From CAWFMO01 sp963817065 (GTDB lineage Bacteria > Actinomycetota > Thermoleophilia > Solirubrobacterales > 70-9), in contig CAWFMO010000001.1 of assembly GCA_963817065.1 (NCBI GenBank), positions 1,364,001-1,428,000 of the forward strand: DNA of 64,000 bases, given 5' to 3'. The notes beneath the pieces are model-generated. The model saw nothing but the letters and a program-made list of their open reading frames with translations. It was not told the origin of the DNA and ran no database searches. Both the position numbers and the translations under genes were made by a program. Positions 27,078-34,470 of the stretch are shown here, one piece after another; position 1 is the stretch's first letter; each line of letters begins with the position of its first letter.

Positions 27078-28250
27078 ATGCGCGTCCTCATTCTCGGGGG
27101 CGACGGGTACCTCGGCTGGCCGACCGCGATGCGGTTCTCGGCCAAGGGGCACGAAGTCACCGTCGCCGACAACTTCTCGCGCCGTCGCTGGCTCGAGGAA
27201 CGGGGCAACGATTCTCTGACCCCGATCTCCTCGCTCGAGGAGCGCGTCGCCGCCTGGAAGGACGTCTCGGGCAAGGAGATCGCCGTCGCCGTCGGCTCGA
27301 TCGAGGACAACGACTTCCTCGAGCCGCTCGTCGCCGACAACTCGCCCGAGGCGATCATCCACTACGGCGAGCAGCCCTCGGCGCCCTACTCGATGCTCTC
27401 GCGGGCGGCCGCGGTCGAGACCCAGCACACGAACGTGATCGGCAACCTCAACCTGCTGTTCGCGATCCGCGACCACGTGCCGAACGCGCACCTGGTCAAG
27501 CTCGGGACGATGGGCGAGTACGGGACGCCCAACATCGACATCGAAGAGGGCTACATCGAGATCGATCACAACGGGCGAAAGGACACGCTGCCCTTCCCGA
27601 AGCTCCCGGGCTCGCTCTACCACTGCTCGAAGGTCCACGACTCGACCAACATCCACTTCGCCTGCCGGATCTGGGGGCTGCGCGCCACCGACCTCAACCA
27701 GGGCGTCGTCTACGGGATCGAGACCGAGGAGTCGGCCCAGGACGAGCGGCTGACGACCCGCTTCGACTACGACGAGCTCTTCGGCACCGTGCTCAACCGC
27801 TTCTGCGTCCAGGCGATGATCGGCCACCCGCTGACCGTCTACGGCGAGGGCGGCCAGACCCGCGGTTTCCTCAACATCCGCGACACGCTCCAGTGCGTCG
27901 AGCTCGCGGTCGCCAACCCCGCCGAGCAGGGCGACTTCCGGGTCTTCAACCAGTTCACCGAGTCGTTCAGCGTCGCCGAGCTCGCCGAGCTCGTCCAGCG
28001 CTGCGCCGGCGAGCTCGGACACGAGGTCAAGATCGAGAAGATCGACAACCCGCGGGTCGAGCTCGAGCAGCACTACTACAACCCGGTCCACACGAAGCTG
28101 CTCGACCTCGGGCTCGAGCCGAGCATGCTCGGCGACGAGCTCGTGCGCTCGATGCTGAAGACGATCGAGCGCTATCAGGGGCGCGTGATCGAGGGAGCGA
28201 TTCTCCCCAAGGCCCGCTGGAAGCCGGGCCAGCCCGTCGCCACCGCGTAG
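27078..28250 (+). CDS. UDP-sulfoquinovose synthase family protein (SQD1-like)
   Basis: Extended short-chain dehydrogenase of the SQD1/SqdB group, which makes UDP-sulfoquinovose from UDP-glucose and sulfite for sulfolipid head groups. 390 residues, close to SqdB. MRVLILGGDGYLGWPTAMRF is the NAD-binding motif, followed by YGEQPSAPYSM, MGEYGTPNIDIEEGYIEI, the YHCSKVHDS segment with the Tyr-x3-Lys pair, RATDLNQGVVYGIETEE, and VYGEGGQTRGFLNIRDTLQCVELA. These blocks are specific to this group rather than general epimerases. No clear sulfolipid synthase (SQD2/SqdX) is adjacent, but two membrane glycosyltransferases flank it. Confidence 0.85.
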   Translation: MRVLILGGDGYLGWPTAMRFSAKGHEVTVADNFSRRRWLEERGNDSLTPISSLEERVAAWKDVSGKEIAVAVGSIEDNDFLEPLVADNSPEAIIHYGEQPSAPYSMLSRAAAVETQHTNVIGNLNLLFAIRDHVPNAHLVKLGTMGEYGTPNIDIEEGYIEIDHNGRKDTLPFPKLPGSLYHCSKVHDSTNIHFACRIWGLRATDLNQGVVYGIETEESAQDERLTTRFDYDELFGTVLNRFCVQAMIGHPLTVYGEGGQTRGFLNIRDTLQCVELAVANPAEQGDFRVFNQFTESFSVAELAELVQRCAGELGHEVKIEKIDNPRVELEQHYYNPVHTKLLDLGLEPSMLGDELVRSMLKTIERYQGRVIEGAILPKARWKPGQPVATA

Positions 28251-29572
28251 CCCGCGAGCGCCGAGACCAGCGGCAGCAGGTCGACGTTGCGCCGCGGCGG
28301 CGCGAGCAGCAGGACGCCGATCGCCGTCGCCAGCACGAGAACCGAGCCGAGCACCCACGCCTCCCAGCGGCGGCGCACGACGAGCAGGATCAGGCCGATC
28401 AGGCCGGCGAGCGCGACGAGCAGGTGAAACCAGTCCCCCACGGCCCCGGGACCGCCCTGGCCGGGCTTGGCGGCGGCGCCCTGGCCCCACATGTTCCAGA
28501 ACTTCTCGGCGAGGACTCCGGCGTACTCGACCGGGTGCTCGGTGATGTCGTCGGTCAGTTGCTCGCGCCCGAGCTTCGCGAGCCCCTCTTCCTGTGAGAG
28601 CTCGGGGTACTGGCGCTCGGCGATCAGCTCGAGCACGTCGCCGAGGACGTACCCGGGAGGCAGCGCTGCGAGCTCCGAGACCGGCACGTCGTAGTCCCCG
28701 AGCAGCTGCCGCTCGCGATCGAAGGTCTCGAAGTGGTCGCCGTTGCCCGGCAGGTAGGTGCCGATGAACAGCGCGTTGCCGCCGCCGTCGGTGACCGGCG
28801 TGGGCTTGCCGTGCTCGATCGCGTTGCGGATCGTCCACGGCGCGAGCACGAGCGCCATCGCGGCGAGCAGCGCTCCGGCGGCCTTGAACCCGTCGTTGCG
28901 GCCCAGTCTGTGCGCGACGTAGACCAGCGCCAGGACCGCGAACACGAGCCCGAAGACGACCGCCTCGGGGCGGAACATGACGTCGAGCCCGATCAGCGCG
29001 CCCGGAAGCGCCCAGCGCCAAAGCGAGCCCGGGGACGAAGCCCAGAGCAGCGCGAGCACCGCGGCGACGAGCACGATCGACGAAAGCGGCTCGTTCATCA
29101 TCGAGCGGTAGAAGTCGGTCGAGCTCGGGTTGACCGCGATCAGAAAGGCGGCGATCAGCCCCGCGGCGCTGGCCTGCGCCGGCGGCGCCCGCTCGCGATC
29201 GGCGGCCTCCGGGCCCCAGACGAGCCGCCGCGCGATCAGGAAGGTGAAGAGGATCATCAGCGCGCTCAGCAGCGCCGCCGCGATCCGGCTCGCCTTCGGG
29301 TTCTCGCCGCCGGTCAGGAACCAGAAGCCGGCGTGGAAGAGGGGGGAGCCGGGGTGGTAGGCCTCGTCGCGGTCGACCTCGGGGGCGTCGAAGCTGCCGT
29401 CGGCATAGAGCGACTGGGCGATGAAGTAGTAGCGAATCGAGTCGTCCTGGACGGGATCCTCGCGATCGTCTGCGCGCTCCGAAGCGGCGTAGACGCGCAG
29501 CCCGACCCCGAGCGCGACGATCGCGCAGAGGGCTGCGATGACCCATCGGCCCCCGTGGCGGTCGGCGTTCAT
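28175..29572 (-). CDS. GT39-like polytopic membrane glycosyltransferase
   Basis: A 465-residue protein with about ten helices and the layout of the dolichyl-phosphate-mannose-protein mannosyltransferase (GT39/ArnT/PMT_2) superfamily. An early extracellular loop carries acidic pairs (REDPVQDDSIRYYFIAQSLYADG, EVDRDEAYHPGSPLFH), then come AALLSALMILFTFLIARRL, ASAAGLIAAFLIAVNPS, YRSMMNEPLSSIVLVAAVLALLW and RPEAVVFGLVFAVLALVY. It would use a lipid-linked sugar. It overlaps the SQD1-like gene convergently by 76 bases. TAGGGT lies seven bases before the ATG. Substrate unknown. Confidence 0.78.
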   Translation of the reverse strand: MNADRHGGRWVIAALCAIVALGVGLRVYAASERADDREDPVQDDSIRYYFIAQSLYADGSFDAPEVDRDEAYHPGSPLFHAGFWFLTGGENPKASRIAAALLSALMILFTFLIARRLVWGPEAADRERAPPAQASAAGLIAAFLIAVNPSSTDFYRSMMNEPLSSIVLVAAVLALLWASSPGSLWRWALPGALIGLDVMFRPEAVVFGLVFAVLALVYVAHRLGRNDGFKAAGALLAAMALVLAPWTIRNAIEHGKPTPVTDGGGNALFIGTYLPGNGDHFETFDRERQLLGDYDVPVSELAALPPGYVLGDVLELIAERQYPELSQEEGLAKLGREQLTDDITEHPVEYAGVLAEKFWNMWGQGAAAKPGQGGPGAVGDWFHLLVALAGLIGLILLVVRRRWEAWVLGSVLVLATAIGVLLLAPPRRNVDLLPLVSALAGYAVATGWPGFQRALGRIAPSITRP

Positions 29573-29579
29573 CGGCGGA

Positions 29580-29585
29580 ACCCTA
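29580..29585 (-). promoter_or_regulatory. -10 box TAGGGT for the GT39-like gene, leaderless type
   Basis: Minus-strand TAGGGT, seven bases, then ATG 29572. Confidence 0.4.
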
Positions 29586-29609
29586 GTGAGAGCGCCAGTT
29601 CGCGCTCGC

Positions 29610-29615
29610 TACGAT
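29610..29615 (+). promoter_or_regulatory. -10 box TACGAT for ilvB, leaderless type
   Basis: TACGAT, six bases, then ATG 29622; about 25 bases from the divergent TAGGGT box. Confidence 0.45.
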
Positions 29616-29621
29616 GAATCG

Positions 29622-31301
29622 ATGCGCGCAGCGGACGCACTCATGGAGGCCCTAAAGGCCGAGGGAGTCGAGCACATCTTCGGGATCCCCGGCGGCGCCA
29701 ACCTGCCCACTTACGACGCGCTCTACGGCGCCGATCTGACCCACATCCAGGCCCGCCACGAGCAGGGCGCCGGCCACATGGCCGAGGGTTACGCCAAGGC
29801 CTCGGGACGGGTCGGGGTCGCCTTCGCGACCTCGGGCCCGGGCGCGACCAACCTCGTGACCCCGATCGCCGACGCGATGATGGACTCGGTCCCGACCGTG
29901 TTCGTCACCGGCCAGGTGCGAACCGACCTGATCGGCACCGACGGCTTCCAGGAGGCCGACGTCAACGGGATCACGATGCCGATCGTCAAGCACAGCTTCA
30001 TGGTCCAGGACCCGCGCAACGTCCCCGAATACGTCCACGCGGCGTTCCACATCGCCTCGACCGGGCGCCCCGGCCCGGTGCTGCTCGACATCCCCCAGGA
30101 CCTCTCGCGCGCCGACATCGACTACGAGCCGAGCGTCGACGACCCGCCGCTGCCCGGCTACAAGCCCTCGACCGAGGGCAACATCAAGCAGATCCGGCTC
30201 GCCGCCAAAGCGCTCGCCAACGCGAAGCGCCCGGTGATCTACGCCGGCGGCGGGGTCGTCAACGCGAACGCGGCCGAGGAGCTGCGCGAGCTCTGCCTCT
30301 CGGACAAGTTCCCGGTCACCTGCACGGTCATGGGTCTCGGCGCCTTCCCGGCCCCGCACGACCAGTGGCTGGGGATGCTCGGCATGCACGGAACGCGGAG
30401 CGCCAACTACGCGATGGACGAGGCGGACTTGATCGTCGCGGTCGGGGCCCGCTTCGACGACCGGATCACCGGCAAGCTCAGCGAGTTCGCGCCGCGGGCC
30501 AAGTTCGTCCACATCGACGTCGACCCGGCCGAGATCTCGAAGAACGTCCCCGCCCACATCCCGATCGTCGGCGACGCGAAGCTGGTGCTGCCGAAGCTGA
30601 CCAAGGAGCTCCGCGCGCTGCAGCCCGACTCCTCGCGGCTCGACGAGTGGTGGAAGCGGATTGCGGCCTGGCAGAAGGAGTACCCGCTCGGCTACGAGGA
30701 CTCGTCCGACAGCGAGATCAAGCCGCAGCTGATGATCCAGGCGATGCACCGGGCGACCGGCGGCGAGGCGATCGTCACCTCCGACGTCGGCCAGCACCAG
30801 ATGTGGGCCGCCCAGTACTACGACTTCCCCGAGCCGCGGCGCTGGATCAACTCCGGCGGGCTCGGCACGATGGGCTTCGGGCTCCCGGCCGCGGTCGGCG
30901 CCAAGGTCGCCTGCCCCGACGACACCGTCGTCTGCCTCGCCGGCGACGGCAGCCTGATCATGACCTGCCAGGAGCTCGCGACCGCGGTCCGCCACGAGAT
31001 CCCGGTCAAGGTCTTCCTGATGAACAACGGTTACTTCGGGATGGTCCGCCAGTGGCAGGAGCTGTTCTGGGAGAAGCGCTACTCCTCGGTCGAGATGGGC
31101 GCGAGCCCCGACTGGGTCAAGCTCGCCGACGCCTTCGGCGCCAAGGGGATGCGCGTCGACGACAAGAACGAGGTCGAGGCCGCGATGCGCGAGGCGCTCG
31201 AGACCGAGGGCCCGGTCCTGCTCGACGTTCGCGTGACCCAGGAAGAGAACTGCTACCCGATGATCCCCGCCGGCGCCGCCGCCAGGGACATGGTGGGCTA
31301 G
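29622..31301 (+). CDS. ilvB: acetolactate synthase, large subunit
   Basis: Thiamine-diphosphate enzyme that condenses pyruvate (or pyruvate with 2-oxobutyrate), the first common step of valine, leucine and isoleucine synthesis. 559 residues. HIFGIPGGANLPTYDAL and RHEQGAGHMAEGYAKAS (catalytic glutamate) open the PYR domain, with SGPGATNLVTPIADAMMDS; the TPP-binding segment is CLAGDGSLIMTCQELATAV...NNGYFGMVRQWQ. The start ATG 29622 follows a TACGAT box. ilvN follows after twelve bases and supplies feedback control. Confidence 0.96.
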   Translation: MRAADALMEALKAEGVEHIFGIPGGANLPTYDALYGADLTHIQARHEQGAGHMAEGYAKASGRVGVAFATSGPGATNLVTPIADAMMDSVPTVFVTGQVRTDLIGTDGFQEADVNGITMPIVKHSFMVQDPRNVPEYVHAAFHIASTGRPGPVLLDIPQDLSRADIDYEPSVDDPPLPGYKPSTEGNIKQIRLAAKALANAKRPVIYAGGGVVNANAAEELRELCLSDKFPVTCTVMGLGAFPAPHDQWLGMLGMHGTRSANYAMDEADLIVAVGARFDDRITGKLSEFAPRAKFVHIDVDPAEISKNVPAHIPIVGDAKLVLPKLTKELRALQPDSSRLDEWWKRIAAWQKEYPLGYEDSSDSEIKPQLMIQAMHRATGGEAIVTSDVGQHQMWAAQYYDFPEPRRWINSGGLGTMGFGLPAAVGAKVACPDDTVVCLAGDGSLIMTCQELATAVRHEIPVKVFLMNNGYFGMVRQWQELFWEKRYSSVEMGASPDWVKLADAFGAKGMRVDDKNEVEAAMREALETEGPVLLDVRVTQEENCYPMIPAGAAARDMVG

Positions 31302-31313
31302 GGGTACAAGACC

Positions 31314-31868
31314 ATGGAAGCCGGCACGCCAGACCTGATCAAGCTCGAGGACCTCGACGCCGCCGCCGGCCGTCTGACCGGGCGCAAGCACGTGCTCTCG
31401 ATCTCGGTCGAGAACCGCCCCGGCGTCCTCGCCCGGATCGTCGGGCTATTCAGCCGCCGCGGCTTCAACATCGACACGCTCGCGGTCGGGCCGACCGAGG
31501 ACCCCGCGATCTCGCGGATCACGCTGACCCTCGACGGCGCGCTCCAGCCGATCGACCAGGTCACCAAGCAGCTCCACAAGCTCGTCAACGTGATCAAGAT
31601 CCGCGACATGGAGCCGGGCGAGACGATCGCCCGCGAGATGGCGCTGTTCAAGGTCCAGGCGCCGATCGAGAGCCGCGCCGAGATCATGCAGTTCGCCGAG
31701 ATCTTCCGCGCCAAGGTCGTCGACGTCGCGCGGCGCCAGCTGACGATCGAGGTCACCGGCTCGGCCGACAAGATCGAGGCCTTCGAGCGAATGATCCGCC
31801 CCCACGGGCTGGTCGAGATGGTGCGCACCGGCGAGGTCGCGATCCAGCGCTCGCGCCCCGACGCCTAG
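31314..31868 (+). CDS. ilvN: acetolactate synthase, small regulatory subunit
   Basis: ACT-domain subunit that activates IlvB and gives valine feedback inhibition. 184 residues: HVLSISVENRPGVLARIVGLFSRRGFNIDTLAVG is the N-terminal ACT domain, and the C-terminal half (MALFKVQAP, IFRAKVVDVARRQLTIEVTG) is the second regulatory domain. Downstream of ilvB in the same transcript. The menF-like gene begins ten bases later. Confidence 0.95.
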   Translation: MEAGTPDLIKLEDLDAAAGRLTGRKHVLSISVENRPGVLARIVGLFSRRGFNIDTLAVGPTEDPAISRITLTLDGALQPIDQVTKQLHKLVNVIKIRDMEPGETIAREMALFKVQAPIESRAEIMQFAEIFRAKVVDVARRQLTIEVTGSADKIEAFERMIRPHGLVEMVRTGEVAIQRSRPDA

Positions 31869-31878
31869 CGCGACGGAG

Positions 31879-33288
31879 ATGATCGGCGCCGACACCGCCC
31901 AGCTCTCCGAGCTGCTCGCCGACGCGCTCGAACGCGCTTCGGGCTCGAAGCGGACCACGCTGGCGAGCGCGACGATCGAGGTGGAGGCACTCGACCCGAC
32001 CGCGGTCGTGCTCGGCTCGCGGCGCGCCTCCGACCGCTGGTTCTGCTGGGAGCAGCCCGACCGCGACGGGCTCGCGCTGGCGGCGCTCGGCAGCGCCCGC
32101 GAGCTCGTCTCGCGCGGCGAGGGTCGCTTCGCCGAGCTCGCCGAGGACGCGCGGCGGCTGCTCGGCGAGGCCGAGCTCGAGCAGCCCGACGGTCTGCCGC
32201 CCGGCGCCGGGCCGGTGCTGACCGGCGGCTTCGCCTTCGCGCCCGAGGGCGGGGGCTCGCCGCACTGGTCCTCGCTGCCCCCGGCGCTGATGGTCCTGCC
32301 CGAGGTCTCGCTGCTGAGAACCGACGGGCGGGTCCACCTGACCGTCAACGCGGTCCTCGCGCCCGGCGAGGATCCGGGCGAGCGGCTCGAGCACGCCCGG
32401 GTCAGGCTCGATGGGCTGCGCGAGCAGACGCTCGAGCTCGGCCCCGCCGATCCGCATCCGACCGCGCGCCCCGAGATCTCATCGCCGCACCCTCCGCAGC
32501 GGTTCGAGTCGCTGGTCGCGCGAGCCCGGGAGCGAATCGCCGCCGGTGAGCTCGAGAAGGTCGTCCTCGCCCGCGAGATCCGGGTCGAGGCGCCGGCGGC
32601 CCACGACCCCGCCGCGGCGTTCGCCGCGATCCGCGAGCTCTTCCCCTCGTGCTTCTGCTTCTGCTGCGGGACCCCCGAGGCCGCGTTCATCGGCGCCAGC
32701 CCCGAGCTCCTGATCCGCCGCAGCGGGTCGGGTGCGGCGACGGTCGCGCTCGCGGGGACCACGGGACGCAGCGCGGACCCTGCCGTCGACGACCACCTCG
32801 GCGAGCGGTTGCTGCGGAGCGAGAAGAACCGCCACGAGCACGAGATCGTCGTCCGCAGGATCAAGCGCTCGCTCGGGCGCTTCTCGGTCTGGGTCGAGGC
32901 CGGCGACACCCCCGGCCTGGTCAAGGTCGCCAACGTCCAGCACCTCGCGACCCCGATCCGCGCCCAGCTCGCCGAGTCCTACGGCGCGATCGAGCTCGCC
33001 GGCGCGCTCCACCCGACCCCGGCGGTCGGAGGCGAGCCGCGAGACGACGCGTTTGCGCTGATCGAGGAGCTCGAGGGGATCGACCGCGGCTGGTACGCCG
33101 GCCCGGTCGGCTGGACCGACGGGGCGGAGGACGGCGAGTTCTGTGTCGGGCTGCGCTCGGCGCTGCTTCGCGACCGCGTCGCCCACCTCTACGCCGGCAA
33201 CGGCCTCGTCGCCGACTCGGACCCCGCCGCCGAGCTCGCCGAGACCGAGATCAAGCTCGGGGCGATGCTGCCGCTGCTCACGGCCTGA
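31879..33288 (+). CDS. menF: isochorismate synthase
   Basis: Chorismate-utilising enzyme, first step of menaquinone synthesis. 469 residues. The C-terminal catalytic domain shows FESLVARARERIAAGELEKVVLAREIRV, FIGASPELLIRRSG, ALAGTTGRSADP, SEKNRHEHEIVVRRIKRSLG, VQHLATPIRAQL, LHPTPAVGGEPRDDAF and WYAGPVGWTDG..EFCVGLRSAL, the isochorismate synthase pattern rather than anthranilate synthase. It overlaps functionally with the men cluster 3-11 kb downstream but is physically placed behind ilvBN. GTG and later ATG starts in the first codons are equally possible. Confidence 0.92.
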   Translation: MIGADTAQLSELLADALERASGSKRTTLASATIEVEALDPTAVVLGSRRASDRWFCWEQPDRDGLALAALGSARELVSRGEGRFAELAEDARRLLGEAELEQPDGLPPGAGPVLTGGFAFAPEGGGSPHWSSLPPALMVLPEVSLLRTDGRVHLTVNAVLAPGEDPGERLEHARVRLDGLREQTLELGPADPHPTARPEISSPHPPQRFESLVARARERIAAGELEKVVLAREIRVEAPAAHDPAAAFAAIRELFPSCFCFCCGTPEAAFIGASPELLIRRSGSGAATVALAGTTGRSADPAVDDHLGERLLRSEKNRHEHEIVVRRIKRSLGRFSVWVEAGDTPGLVKVANVQHLATPIRAQLAESYGAIELAGALHPTPAVGGEPRDDAFALIEELEGIDRGWYAGPVGWTDGAEDGEFCVGLRSALLRDRVAHLYAGNGLVADSDPAAELAETEIKLGAMLPLLTA

Positions 33289-33293
33289 GGGCG

Positions 33294-33299
33294 TATTCT
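33294..33299 (+). promoter_or_regulatory. -10 box TATTCT, leaderless type
   Basis: TATTCT, seven bases, then GTG 33307. Confidence 0.4.
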
Positions 33300-33306
33300 C
33301 CCGAGG

Positions 33307-34449
33307 GTGCTGCCCCGGGGTCTGAAGAACCTTCTCGGCTCGGCCGTGTTCGCAGCCGCTCTGTTCGCGGTGCCGGCCGGCGCTGCGGCCGTCGACCGCT
33401 ACGCCGAGCCGGGTGGCAACGGCCCCGCGGCCACTTGCCCCGAATCGGACCCCTGCGACATATTCACCGCGATCAGCAACATCGCCGTCCAGGACGGCGA
33501 CAACGTCTTCCTGCTCGCCGGCCCGTACTCGGCCGGCGTCGAGCTGACGATCAACGACGACATAGTCGTCGAGCCGAAGCCGGGCGTCGCGACCCCGGTG
33601 CTCAACACCTCGGCGGCCACGGGCTTCAGCGTCGAGAACGCGGGCGCCGTTCTCCGCAACGTCTCGATCGTCCAGAACAGCAACGTCTCCGGCAGCGAGG
33701 CGCTGAACCTGAGCACGCCCGGCGGCACGGTGGAGCGGGTGACCGCGACCACCAACGGCGGCCGCGCGTGCCAGGTCTCGCAGGGAACCCTCCGCGACAG
33801 CGTCTGTGTGCTCTCCCCATCGGCGCCCGGGATCGGAGCCGTCGGGCCGAGCATCGGCGGCGCAGTGACTCGCACGGCGACCCTGCGCAACGTCACCGCG
33901 GTCAGCAAGGCGGCGGCGGCTCCGGCCATCTACGTGGATGCGTCGGCAGGTGCAGACCTGACGCTCGACGCCCGCAACGTGATCGCCGACAGTCTTCCCG
34001 GTGTCGATGACGCCGTGGCCGAGACGAACAACGACGCCAGCACGACGGCGGTGCTCGACCTCGCGAGCTCCTACTTCGAAGCCAGCAGCGACAGTGGAAA
34101 CGGAGCCTCGGTCACCGCCGAGGGCGCAGGGGACAACATCGAGGACCCCCCCGAGTACGTCAGCTTCTCGACCAACGACTTCCACCAGCTCCCGACCTCG
34201 CCGACCGTCGACAAGGGCACCGTCGACCTGGAGCTCGGCGCGTTCGACCTCGACGGCGGGCCGAGGATCTTCGGAGCGCTCCCCGACATCGGCGCGGACG
34301 AGATCGCCCCGCCGGTTCCGCCGGTGCTCCCGACGACGCCCGGTACGCCGGTTGTCTCCACGCCCCCCGCCGCACGCAAGAAGTGCAAGAAGAAGCGCAA
34401 GCTGAAGCGCGGCAAGTGCGTGAAGCGAAAGAAGAAGAAAAAGAAGTAA
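33307..34449 (+). CDS. secreted parallel beta-helix protein with basic C-terminal tail
   Basis: A 380-residue exported protein. Signal peptide LLGSAVFAAALFAVPAGAAA is followed by DRYAEPGGNGPAATCPESDPCDIFTAI, the typical opening of right-handed beta-helix repeat proteins, then repeated turns (VLRNVSIVQNSN, ATLRNVTAVSK, LDARNVIADS, LDLASSYFE) and the anchor-like ending DKGTVDLELGAFDLDGGPRIFGALPDIGADE, as in choice-of-anchor-Q proteins. After a Pro/Thr linker the last 25 residues are almost all Lys/Arg with two cysteines (RKKCKKKRKLKRGKC). Probably a surface protein; ligand or substrate unknown. Confidence 0.8.
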   Translation: MLPRGLKNLLGSAVFAAALFAVPAGAAAVDRYAEPGGNGPAATCPESDPCDIFTAISNIAVQDGDNVFLLAGPYSAGVELTINDDIVVEPKPGVATPVLNTSAATGFSVENAGAVLRNVSIVQNSNVSGSEALNLSTPGGTVERVTATTNGGRACQVSQGTLRDSVCVLSPSAPGIGAVGPSIGGAVTRTATLRNVTAVSKAAAAPAIYVDASAGADLTLDARNVIADSLPGVDDAVAETNNDASTTAVLDLASSYFEASSDSGNGASVTAEGAGDNIEDPPEYVSFSTNDFHQLPTSPTVDKGTVDLELGAFDLDGGPRIFGALPDIGADEIAPPVPPVLPTTPGTPVVSTPPAARKKCKKKRKLKRGKCVKRKKKKKK

Positions 34450-34458
34450 CGCAGGGGC

Positions 34459-34464
34459 GATAAT
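34459..34464 (+). promoter_or_regulatory. -10 box GATAAT for the subtilase gene, leaderless type
   Basis: GATAAT, six bases, then GTG 34471, ten bases after the previous stop. Confidence 0.4.
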
Positions 34465-34470
34465 CGTCGA

